Below are positions 1-10,034 of a stretch of 64,000 nt of DNA, in pieces; the first letter of the stretch is position 1, and every line of letters begins with the position of its first letter. This stretch comes from Aureobasidium sp. EXF-3400 (taxonomy: Eukaryota > Ascomycota > Dothideomycetes > Dothideales > Saccotheciaceae): contig SWBL01000070.1 in assembly GCA_024195585.1 (NCBI GenBank), forward strand, positions 62,001-126,000, written 5' to 3'. The notes under the pieces were generated by a model. It had not been told where the DNA came from. It saw only the letters and a list, made by a program, of their open reading frames with translations, and made no database searches. A program made the position numbers and the translations under genes.

Positions 1-2266
1 TGCTACATAAGCCAAGCGAACTTTCGAGACCTATCTATTGATTTTCTCTACACACCTCTGTTGCAGAGTTCATGTTCTCCAAGCCGTAATAGATTTTTCC
101 ACCAGCTGTCATGCTCTTTTTCATCCAACTTTGAAACTTCGACATTTGATATAGTTTATTTTCGTCTTTGCACGTTGCGGTTTGTGTCTTTGTCTCACTC
201 TGCGACGTCAGAGTTGCAAAGATAGACTTTTGCGTTTGCTTGCAACGTCTTCCAGGTTTCGGCTCCTGGGGTGTTCTGGGTGTTTCTCCTGTCGATCATT
301 TTCCATGACGATTGTGCGGTCACAGCGCGGCTGGATATAACGACTTTGCAGAGGCGACGCAAAGGGAAGGTTTTCGCATACCTTACTCTACGAATCAGTG
401 GTTGGTGCTATCTTGGAGGTCTAATTTGTATTCAATGGAAGCATAACTAGCGATCTGGATACCACTTACCGGGCGCTGGAGTACTCGGAGTACAGGGCCT
501 ACGTCTCCCGTCCTGGTTCCACGATTACACATGAGCGATATTAGAGCTGTAGAAATGCACGATTATTCAGGAATGTGAACAGGTCCACTGAGAGTGTGTG
601 GAACTGAAGGGACTGTGCATTCTCATAGCTATCGTGTCATGTACTTTTGCAGATGGAGAAGGTTGGAAGTGTTCCAAAGTTTTCTTGTATGGATGGCAAC
701 CCTGCTCTCCAGATCAAGAGTCTACTTTTGCCATCAGTCGCAGGTAACAGCGACAAGTAGTGTCGCCAAATATGTCCTGATCCAACGCAGTAGGAATCAC
801 CATTCTTCAAGGGAAGAGAAGAATAGAACTTGCGGAATGATGGGCAAGAACGAGAAGAGGCTGCATGACCGAGAAAAGCACGACAGGAAACAACACTCAC
901 CACTGTTATACCCAGACCATACCGAGAGAAAGGCATAACAGTTTCAAGCAACTGAATAGTATCCTTAAAGAAGCAAGAGTTTCTCGGCTTTCTCTGAACA
1001 CATCTTTAACCTACAAATCATTGTGCCTCTCTATATCGAGAATGTTGCTCTGCACCCTATATTGGGAGAAGACTTGCTACAAGCTCTATACGAAGGAAGG
1101 TACTCGATCTTTTCGTAGCTGCAGAATGCATAGAAGGGCTCGTCGCATTCATCAAGCATACGGAAAGCTGCTTGCTTGCATACATCTAAGCGAAGGCATG
1201 GCGAGAAGGTCGTGGAAGCACAGCATCTCGTACCTGATATCGTGGCGTCTGGAATCTGCACAGACTTGAATCCTCTACGTCTTTGCAACCAGTCAATGGC
1301 GCCATGCGATAATATTGCGCGATTTACCGGGTTGCGCCATGAACAGGAACAAGGTTATTGGTATAGTGTCTGGGTTGACCAGTCGAGTGCACTATTGGAT
1401 GCTTGACAAGCCGGCTCGAATAGTGAAGTCTAGACATATTGAAGCCCTAGGAAAGGAGCAGTCGAGATTGCGACAATCACATGAACCCGAATATTCGACG
1501 AACAAAAGGTTGGCCCTGAAGTGTTTGATATTAACAGCAGTCAATTATTAAGGAAGATATCACCATCCACCTCTACCAAAAGCAAGCGGACCAAAAATCC
1601 AATCCACCACCAACCCCAACCGCCCTTCCCTCTCACTACTTAGCTCTACTCTGGTATTGACGTTAGCGGAAATAAGGATCAAAGGGATGGCTGCACAATC
1701 AATATATTGCACGCGAGACCAGAGAAAAACAACTTACTAAGATCCACTGCACCTGCAGTAGAGGATTTGTCGTAGCGAAAGTGTTGATGATGATGATAAA
1801 ATTGTGGAGTAGGAAAGATCATGATGGTCTGACGCTACTGCCCACGGGCCATAGCTCTCGGCTCGGGTCACGGCTAGAGGCGCTGAGCCGTCCCTTGATT
1901 GCTGTCTAGAAAGTCAGCGTTTTGTACCCGAGCGATCCTCAACATCCGTGACTTATCCTTCTATGAACAGCTGGCCATGTCGCTGATGGCGGTCGCCGCG
2001 AACGTACACCTCTTGGGTTTTGCCGACCGTCTGCTTGTATGCAGTCAGGGAGAAGGGATGTAGTCTGACTGCTTGTCACGGCCTTCACGCAAAGCGACGT
2101 CGCCGAAGGGACGAGTGCGAACCAGGTCGAGACGGTATGGATGCGCAGACCATCGTCCGACAGAACGCTAGCCAGCTCTTAATGGTTCAACCAAACGATG
2201 CTCATCAGGACTCTCCAGCAAGAAGTCGTGAGCACTCTGTCGATCCAGGGATTGCAGTTGCCAGGA
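1..2266. other. Left-edge stretch without a recognisable gene
   Basis: Only short open frames of fewer than about 135 codons occur here on either strand. None shows a recognisable domain, a convincing chain of spliced frames or coding-like composition. The right part (about 1893-1937) shares two exact words with the far side of the next gene, listed separately. The stretch is most likely intergenic sequence or untranslated flank of genes beyond the window edge. Confidence 0.5.
1893..1937 (+). repeat. Left copy of a diverged direct repeat
   Basis: An 11-base word (1893-1903, ccttgattgct) and a 12-base word (1926-1937, acccgagcgatc) recur in the same order and orientation at 4331-4341 and 4360-4371. 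Their start-to-start spacing is 33 and 29 nt. The sequence just before them is also loosely similar. The two copies bracket the hypothetical gene at 2267-3595. Confidence 0.45.
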
Positions 2267-3595
2267 CTAGCGGTTGCCGTAAATATAAGCAGTGACCATC
2301 ATCGCCTGGAAGTAATCTGCGAAGAGCTTCGGATCTTCGTCCTGAAGAGTGATGGTAGCTGACATGGTCAACTTACTGGTCAATTCGACAATCATGGCAT
2401 CGTTAGGATGTGCGATCAACCATTCGCTGTTCATGCCATTGATTTCATCCTCTGTGATGCCGTTCCAGAAAAGCGTTGCTCTCGTCTTGAGCTGCCATCT
2501 GAACTGGAGGAGCTTGTTACTTCTGCGTTGAGCGTGCTGTTCCGAGCCGGCCTCGAACCACCAGTCACCGACCTCGCCTGGACCATCTGCTAAGAAGGTG
2601 ACACACTCGCTCCCATAGACTCTGCACTCGACAGTCGTTCCGTTATTTCGCATGACGGAAATTGACAGCCAAGGCCTCTGGGATTCGAGATTGGGAGTAA
2701 CCGTGACCTGCTGTCCATCCTTGATCGGACAGCCCTGGTTGGCACCCCAATGACTGATGTGAGTGTAGCGATCGACATCCGAGCTGTAATGTGCTATGCC
2801 GACCATAGCAAAGAAACGTTTATCCGGAATGTCATTGAACCAGGGGAAGCGCAAGATGTTACCATCGTGGTAAGGCTCATGCATGACCGGACTGACAAGA
2901 GGGTACACAGGCTCGGCTTCACCAATCCTGAACCAATCTGATTGAACCGGGTCTGGTGCTCTGAACTCGATGCCTGTCATTCCTTGGGGGTCGTTATCGT
3001 CACTGTCGTCAGGCCATTGGCTCTCGGCCGGCGAAGGTGGCATTGAGTCGTTACTCGGGTATCGGATGCTGATTGGAGCACGAGCGCTTATTGCTCTGGA
3101 CTCGGCGACCGTCTCTTCTCCGTGGTCGAAGGGGACATAATCGTCCATACTCGGTAGTTCTGGCATCGACTCGATACTCGGGTATCTCAAGAAGAACGGA
3201 GCACGGGTGTTCGGTGCTCTGGGCTCGGCGCCCGTCTCTCCTTCGGAATCGTTGTCAGCCCACTGGTCGAGACTCGGTAGCTCTGGCATCTGATCGGGCT
3301 GCGGAACTTGAATGAGTGGAAGACGAAGGTCCGGTCCTCTAAACTCGGCACCTGCTTCTCCTTCGAAGTCGAAATCGATCCGTTGGTCGATAACCGGTAG
3401 CTCTGGCATCGACTCGACGCTCGGGTGTCTGATGACAGGACGACGAGTGTTCGGTACTCTGAAATCGACGCCCGCCTCTCCTTCAGATTCGAAGTCGACC
3501 CACTGGTCGAGACTCAGTAGCTCTGACACCGATTCTGGCGGCGGGAGCTGAATGTATGGACGACGGAAGTCCAATCTCCATGGCGTAACAACCAT
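2267..3595 (-). CDS. Hypothetical protein with five ~40-residue acidic repeats
   Basis: The open frame encodes 442 residues from an ATG at 3595. The N-terminal half (about residues 15-215) is built from five degenerate units of about 40 residues. Each follows the pattern P-S-x-E-S-M-P-E-L-P-x-x-D-Q-W, then an acidic patch with E-G-E-x-G, then a R-A-P-N-T-R-like end. The C-terminal half (about 216-442) is Trp- and Asp-rich and looks globular, with no domain I recognise. Just upstream, on the same strand, lies a good acceptor (TTTTTTAG, ending at 3598). A donor at 3800 would join an upstream open frame in phase (intron 3598-3800, 203 nt), adding a hydrophobic segment that could be a membrane anchor. 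That exon lacks an obvious ATG except one at 3846, so I keep the ATG at 3595 as the minimal model. No function can be assigned. Confidence 0.55.
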   Translation of the reverse strand: MVVTPWRLDFRRPYIQLPPPESVSELLSLDQWVDFESEGEAGVDFRVPNTRRPVIRHPSVESMPELPVIDQRIDFDFEGEAGAEFRGPDLRLPLIQVPQPDQMPELPSLDQWADNDSEGETGAEPRAPNTRAPFFLRYPSIESMPELPSMDDYVPFDHGEETVAESRAISARAPISIRYPSNDSMPPSPAESQWPDDSDDNDPQGMTGIEFRAPDPVQSDWFRIGEAEPVYPLVSPVMHEPYHDGNILRFPWFNDIPDKRFFAMVGIAHYSSDVDRYTHISHWGANQGCPIKDGQQVTVTPNLESQRPWLSISVMRNNGTTVECRVYGSECVTFLADGPGEVGDWWFEAGSEQHAQRRSNKLLQFRWQLKTRATLFWNGITEDEINGMNSEWLIAHPNDAMIVELTSKLTMSATITLQDEDPKLFADYFQAMMVTAYIYGNR

Positions 3596-3609
3596 TTCTA
3601 AAAAATAAT

Positions 3610-3815
3610 CAAGATAGAACCACTTACGGGTCCCACCGACAGGTTTATGTTCAACAAGGCAAAACCACTTACGGGTCCCACCACTAGGTACTTGTTCAAC
3701 AAGGCAGAACCGCTGCGGACTCCACCAATTCTTTTGGTTAGCAAGGCAGAACCACTCTGGGCTCTACTAATTCTCTTATGATCAAGATAAAACCACTTAC
3801 GGGTCCTACCAACAA
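3610..3815 (-). repeat. 45-bp minisatellite carrying splice-donor sequences
   Basis: Five degenerate copies start near 3610, 3655, 3700, 3742 and 3783, so the spacings are 45, 45, 42 and 41 bp. Read on the minus strand, three copies contain CCCGTAAGTGGTT, a perfect fungal 5' splice site, with the GT at about 3627, 3671 and 3800. The other two copies are mutated at that point. The array lies directly upstream of the acceptor that precedes the ATG of the minus-strand hypothetical gene. Only the donor in the outermost copy (3800) is in phase with that gene. Confidence 0.7.
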
Positions 3816-4093
3816 AACGTCCTCGCGTAAAGCGCAGGACAAGCATGAATGCACCGAGGGTGCCAGAAACGAGAAAGAAAAACTGCTGTGCGCAGTTGGT
3901 GATGTCGGATGTTTGTGCTGTGAAGTAAAAGAAATCCGACGCGCGGAAAGTAAAGCTGGTATACGATAAACGCGGCGTCACTGTGTGCGCTTTTGGTGCC
4001 AAGACATCAATACAATACTTGGCTCTGTGTCTTCACTTTACTCGAGAGGCATTTGATCTTTGCAGTTTGCTTTTCTCTTACCATGGTCTAGAG

Positions 4094-4114
4094 TGACGTC
4101 CTCACTATAAAAAG
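4094..4114 (+). promoter_or_regulatory. CRE-like TGACGTC and TATA box
   Basis: TGACGTC (4094-4100) is followed by TATAAAAAG (4106-4114), a textbook core-promoter arrangement pointing right. The only frame directly below is 22 codons (ATG at 4129), so what it would drive is unknown. It may be chance. Confidence 0.25.
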
Positions 4115-4330
4115 GCACAATAGTCACCATGTCAGAGCAGGATCCACAGAGAGCCCACGCTATATTGCTTCTCAATGGAAACCATCCTTCTTCTTAAGAG
4201 TATTGTGCATTTCCATAGCTACACGTAACACGTCCCTGTGCACATGTGGAGGCGTGGAAAGAGCATTTGATGTCTGCAGCATGTTGTCTCTTCGCTTCGG
4301 GTGACGTTAAACTGTCATCAACGCCCCGTG

Positions 4331-4371
4331 CCTTGATTGCTCGCGAGGCAAGCCGGTACACCCGAGCGATC
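4331..4371 (+). repeat. Right copy of a diverged direct repeat
   Basis: This is the partner of 1893-1937. The 11-base and 12-base words are exactly conserved, in the same order and orientation, and the preceding ~35 bp are loosely similar (cttcgggtgacg versus gctcgggtcacg). Confidence 0.45.
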
Positions 4372-5003
4372 TCCAGCACCAACAGCCTTAAGTATATTAA
4401 ATTCTAAGACCTCAGCTCCTTTCTCCGACCACCAATATTATCCCATCTGGACATCTTGTCAGAGGATGTATCCCAGTGGAGAAACACACATTGAAACACG
4501 ACCTCACTTATCGTATGCAAGCCCCTTATTCCAGCGTCCATTGCATTGAGATAAGGTGACATTCGTATCTTGGGAAGCAAGGGAAGAGGTCCGTTCCTGG
4601 CCGACAGCCGCCATGCATATATGCTGCATACGCGTTTCTCGCCGTGCCACGAGGGGAGGGGCTAAATAGATTAGAAAAACCACCGTGCTGTTAAACTCAT
4701 GCATCATGCAAGTTCCCCATAGGACATTGAAACGCCCGTATGGGATTTTTCGATAGTTCGGATGCGCGATAATATCGACGGACTTTGTCTGAACACAATT
4801 GTACTTCTGTAATTTGATATACGATTGCAGCTTGGTGGTCGATATGGAAAAGAAAGTTGTTGATAGGCATAAAGCTCTGTATCTATACATAATACATTAT
4901 AACATGCTTGACTGTGCCGCTGGATCATGCTAGCATGGCTGTTTCATTCAGCCAGGGTCCGAGAAGAGCAATTGGACAAAAGCGAACAGAGCTGTTCCGG
5001 CTT

Positions 5004-6544
5004 CTATGAGCTTTGGAGACCGTTGGAAGACAAGAAGTTCTGAATCACGGCATATGCTGCCGTTGCTTTGAAACAAAGTTAGTCGCGCTTATCAACGTTC
5101 GTGCATCAGACACCACTTACCGTTGTAGTGGAAGTTGATGCCATGTCCAGTGTTTGGTTGAATGTAGGCTTCAAACTTGCTGGCGTTAGGGAACGCTGCA
5201 GCGACACCGGCAGGGATACTGGGAAGTTCTGGATCGCCGGTTGAAACACAAGAAGTTCCGCAATATATCGAGTCGGGAGGAGTGTCAGTCAATGTGGCAT
5301 GAGAAACAGTATCTGGTAGACTAACCTTCGTTACCTGTCAAGACGAGAGCAGGTCCAGTGTGAGGAGTGGTGGCAGGGGCACCGTTACCGAGAGTGAAGA
5401 TCTCACCAAGTGTAACGGGCTGCTTGGTGCTTTCAGCAAAGAGAGCAGCACCAACGTCGAAGTAACCAGGATTGAGGAAGGCGTAAATGTTTGCTGTAAA
5501 GATGGTTAACATAGGACGTGTTATCAAGGGTTTCTCAACTTACAAGTCAGGTCGCTCCAGGTGAGGTATCCGGTAGGAAGGTTCTGGGCGATGGGAGCAC
5601 CAGTGGCATTCCAACCATTGATAATGTCACCAAGCTCAGTGGTAGCAATCTCCTGCCAGATATCAGAGGACGAAAGGTCAATGCCAATAGCACTGAGAGC
5701 AGACTGGAGGATCGAGATCAAGCTCTGGCCAAGCCAAGCAGTGTTGGTCTTAGATCTTGAGACAGACTGATTTCCGAACCGGAGTGGGGAGTTCAAACGA
5801 GCAAGATGGAGATTCCAGTCAGCTAGAGTCCGGCCGAGCCAGGTGGCGTTCATGGAGAAGCCGGTAAGCACAACACCATCAGAAGAACCAGGGTAAAGAG
5901 CAGTCAAGAGGTAGCTCTGAAGGGAGCCGAAAGAGTGTCCGACTGAAACATGTTAGTTTCACGAAGACTCCATCTCTCGATGAGAAACACTTACCGTGTA
6001 CTACCTTGCCAAACTTGTGGCTGACCGAAGGGAAAGTACCGTTGCGGAGCATGGAGGTGATCTCGTGCAGAGCAGACACCTCTGCAGGAGCCTGTACAAT
6101 GTTCAAAGGATCGGCGTGAGAAGAGTTGCCAATTCCGAATCTGTCAATCGAGACAGTGTGGTAGCCGGCAGCGACAGCGACATCAATGTAGGAGTAGTTG
6201 TAGTTGTTGTATGACAAGTCCCAGTAGCTCTTGTCGAAGCCAATGCCGTGAGTCAGGACTTGGACGGTGGGGTTGGCCTTGTTGTCACCTTGAGGCTTGC
6301 AGTATTTGGCACTGATGTTGTACGAGCCAGTAACTGTTTGGAATCCAGTTGTGACTGTGTCCGTATAGTTCATGCCAATGTTGGTGAAGTCAAGAGAGAA
6401 CTTGACTGCATCGAGGTTTGACTCCAGGGTGGGAACATCGAAGATGGCCTGTCTGGCGTTAATGTAGACTGGCACAGTGACATTGGTGCAGACTTTGGCC
6501 GCAGAAGCCACGCCTAGGAGGGCGAGAAGGGCGAATGAAGACAT
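5004..6544 (-). CDS. Secreted alpha/beta hydrolase, five exons, one intron with aberrant acceptor
   Basis: Exons are 6544-5995, 5942-5544, 5493-5326, about 5273-5121 and 5065-5004. The N-terminus is a signal peptide (MSSFALLALLGVASAA), followed by several N-glycosylation motifs. Exon 2 opens with the nucleophile elbow VGHSFGS. The C-terminal part holds the conserved acid and base regions, the latter as NTGHGINFHYN. It is therefore an extracellular serine hydrolase of the fungal lipase/esterase type; the substrate cannot be read from the sequence. Introns 1, 2 and 4 are canonical GT-AG and 48-55 nt long. Intron 3 starts at a normal donor (GTTAGT, 5325) and has a CTGAC branch-like site, but the size-matched end (5274) reads CG, not AG. 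The first usable AG (5229) is in frame but would remove 15 residues, including two cysteines that look structural. The gene may be alternatively spliced or impaired. It is divergent from TAF6. Confidence 0.8.
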
Positions 6545-7692
6545 GGTAGGAGTGGATTGGAGAAGGGAAAGATGTCGAATCAACTTGTCTTTGTAGAGGG
6601 TACCGACGAGGTATTTATCGTTGACCAGAAACCACCAACTCACACTCACGGAAGAAAGCGTTGACGTCAAAAGAATGATTACAGTGTTCTAGTCTCACAA
6701 AGGGTCGATCATCAATTGGCGGGAAGGAGCACGCAAATGCGGCCGCAGTCAAGACCTTTAGCGTCCCGATTACACGAGAGTCCCTTCCGCCATGCCCAAG
6801 CGGCTAAACTTAAGCATAGTGGAGGGGGTTTTGGGAACGTCATGATCTTTTGAGTGAGAGAGACTCAGAAAGAGAGAATCATGCCGAGGCCAGGGTTCAG
6901 TCGAGTGCTGACCACATGCTCCTCAATGGGAAGGACAAAGCTCACCACTACTGCTGACTCAATCAGGGATACAACGTGGTGTGTATGGATATGCAGCTGC
7001 ATCGACGGATAGTCTGCACAAGTGTCTCTCGCGGCTCGCGTAAGCAGGTGTGAGGGCCGGATCTCCACACTATCGGTGCTATACAGGCGCGGGCTCCCTC
7101 AGGAAGTTACCGAGCAGCTGTCAGATCACTACTCGCTGTGGATGATGACAATTTACTGATTGAGTTACAAAATGACAGAGGACCAAGATTGATTGACACT
7201 CGATGGCGTGCCGATAGCGGGAGCGGGACGTCAAGACGCCTTTGTGTCAGTACAAATTGCAATCAAGGCTTGATCAAAAGCATGGATAATAGACCATGAT
7301 GGAGCTCGGGAGGGTCCGAAGAGAAGCAAAGACTGGAGCTAGAGAGGGGGAGGCTTGGCGTCGCGTCTCTCAGAGTTGCGTGGGCAGCGGGCTGGAACTG
7401 AGCACTTTGGCACTATCAACTCCACTCAGTGCTGCTAGTCGATACTACTAATTCATCACTATCAAGTTGGTGCTTCTTGTGCCCTTTGTCGCAACACAAG
7501 CGAGATTAATCTCACTCCTTCACTTACGGGCGTACGAAGCCACCACTGTGCCTACTGCACATCATCGCGACCGCGCAGATTCAACACAGGACCAAAGAAC
7601 CCACTTCATCACTTAGTCGATTGCATCCCTCCTGAGGAAACTCTACCACACGTGGCCTGGTCTTGCAGTCGCGCACTACCGCCCTTGCCGCA
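6545..7692. other. Divergent promoter region between the hydrolase and TAF6
   Basis: These 1.15 kb separate two genes transcribed away from each other. No coding frame of note or structured repeat was seen. The last ~200 bp upstream of 7693 are pyrimidine-rich, as is common in fungal leaders. Confidence 0.5.
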
Positions 7693-9101
7693 ATGTCGAA
7701 CCCGGTCTGGAATCCAGACAACATCACCGACGTTGCCGAATCTGTCGGCGTTGGCGCTCTCAACCACGATGTCGTTACTCAACTCGCACAGGATGTTGAG
7801 TATCGTGTCAGTCAAATCCTGGAAGAAGCCCTCAAGTTCATGCGCAATGCCAAGAGGACTACCCTGAGCACACAAGACATCTCACAGGCATTGCGCCTGC
7901 TCGACGTGGAACCTCTCTACGGTTACGAAGCTACGAGACCTCTGCGCTTTGGTGAGGCTTCGATAGGCCCTGGCCAACCACTATACTATGTCGAAGATGA
8001 AGAGATCGACTTTGAGAAATTCATCAACGCTCCGCTCCCGAAGGTCCCTCGCGAGATCTCCTTGACAGGTTTGTTACTTGACTTATGCCCAGCGCTCACA
8101 TACATCAACTGACACACTCTTCAGCACACTGGCTCGCCGTAGAAGGCGTGCAACCCTCGATTCCTCAAAATCCCACATCTGCCGATCAGAGACACCAAGA
8201 GCTTCTTCCCAAAGGCCCCGGCGCCAACCCAAACCTGGCTGCCATCGGTGGAAACGACAATGTCGCTGTCAAGCCTTTGGTCAAGCACGTCATCTCAAAA
8301 GAACTACAACTATATTTCGAACGCATCTGCAGTGCTATTCTGGACGAGACCAACGAAGAATTCCGCATCTCCGCCTTTGCCAGTTTGCGGACCGATCCTG
8401 GTCTCCATCAACTGGTACCATACTTTGTTCAGTTCGTAGCTGACAAGGTCACACACAACCTCAAGAGCTTGTTCGTCCTCAGACAGATGATGCAGCTGTT
8501 GGCCGCCCTGCTGGAGAACCCCAGTCTCTACATAGCTCCATACGTTGCTTCGCTCATCCCTCCGGTCCTGACATGTTTGATCGGAAAACACCTCGGGTCA
8601 ACATCCGCCGATGGACCTGAAGCACATTTCGCGTTGCGCGACTTCTCTGCCTCATTGCTGTCGGCCATTGCCAAACAGTACGGTCAGACGTCAGGCACGC
8701 TCAAACCTCGTATTGCGCGTTCGTGTCTGAAGGACTTCCTCGATTCACACAAGCCTTTTGGAACACACTACGGAGCTATACTCGGACTACGAGGCATCTC
8801 TGGAGCAGCAGGTGTTCAAACATTAATCCTTCCCAACCTCAAGGCCTACGATCAGGTGCTAAAGCAGGGACTGGCGGACGAGCACAAGAAAGATCAAGCG
8901 GAAAGAGTTGCATTGGTGCTGCTTCAATCACTGGAGCTTCTGGAGAAACACTCGGCAAACATGACCAACGGACATCCCGAAGGTGCAGAGCTGAAGGAGC
9001 GCTTGACAGAGGCTATCGGCGAAGTACTCGGCGCACGGGTATACGAGAGCGGAAGAGCAGGGCTGGTATCCGTGGTGCTTGACCAAGATGCGGCAGTGTA
9101 G
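7693..9101 (+). CDS. TAF6: Transcription initiation factor TFIID subunit 6
   Basis: Two exons, 7693-8068 and 8125-9101, encode 450 residues. The 56-nt intron (GTTTGT...TTCAG) sits where the frame changes. Residues about 5-70 form a histone fold typical of TAF6: the start NPDNI-DVAESVG, an [20 protein letters not shown] helix, and [16 protein letters not shown] linker contains PLYGYEA, a TAF6 hallmark just after the fold. Residues about 175-420 form the helical HEAT-like C-terminal domain ([33 protein letters not shown]). In the family, TAF6 pairs with TAF9 by its histone fold and is shared by TFIID and, in fungi, SAGA. Length and domain order are normal. The ATG chosen is the one directly before the fold; an in-frame upstream CAG/TTG region has no better start. 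Confidence 0.95.
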
Positions 9102-10034
9102 GAAAAGCGCGAGGGCGATTAGCGCGTCAAATTTTGGTGAATGCATGCATAGCGGCGTGGGGCAGGTCAAAACAACAAACGGAGTTGGGGGATTCACGGA
9201 GTCTAACTAGATATGATACCAGGACGACGCACTCTGCGTGTACAAAAGAAGCAGGCCCTCCCAATCGAGGATGGAGCATTGATGAAACGTGGTTTCAATG
9301 ATTTGCAATGTGCTTGTGAGACGGTGAAAAAGTGACGGATTCGTGGTTCTCGGTGCAAGGGAAAGCTGTGGCTGGCGATGGGATGCAGCAAGGAATAGGA
9401 CAAGCAGGGCAGATGCAGTAGTTTTGTGGGTATCGCCAATGCTCAGCATGTGGAGCAAAACCTTGTGCACGAGGAAGCGGTTCGCGTGTGGACCATGGTT
9501 GGATGAATAGTTTATCTGATCTTCGGAGCTCTGGCAGTAAGGGCACAGTTTGTTGTGGAAGGAGCGGAGTGAGGGACGTAGCAAAGTATAAACAAAAAGT
9601 ATCAAGGGCCGCAAGGGACAGGTCTACAGGGATGACTACCGTGTTATGAGCGGGTTTGCAGATGCAAGCTGAGAATTATGGAGTCTTTTCATATTTTGAT
9701 GGGGAAGATCGGAGGCTTCGCGGGTCGCAGCAGGTCGTGGAGATGGAAGTGGTTGGTTGTGGTTTCACAGACGGCTGGCGCTTCAGACGTAAACAATCAA
9801 CACTTGCTTGACAACCACCAAACTCGGTCTCCGTCGACAGGCGACATAACATACGGCCATCAAGGCGGTCGCATGAAGAACTTGGCTAATCCTAATTTTT
9901 GTCTTCTGGCAATTTGGCCTGTCATTCATTGATTCCGGAGGAGCGCGTCACCGGCTGCTGGATTGCCTGTGTAAACAAAGCGACCTTTTGACTGGATACC
10001 TACCCAACCTGGCTCAATCACACAACTGCGCAAC
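9102..10034. other. Intergenic stretch between TAF6 and the Cyk3-like gene
   Basis: It holds the TAF6 3' flank and the promoter of the following gene on the same strand. Several short minus-strand frames overlap here, but none has recognisable content. Confidence 0.5.

Larger units (their letters stand above)
3816..5003. other. Intergenic stretch with internal repeats, no gene recognised
   Basis: No convincing coding frame is visible. The stretch holds a second direct repeat (gcatttgat at 4049 and 4263, each followed by a similar tract ending in tgacgt), a TATA-like sequence at 4106 and the right copy of the repeat at 4331. A 22-codon frame (ATG at 4129, stop ending 4197) sits below the TATA-like sequence in a good context but has no independent support. 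Confidence 0.4.
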
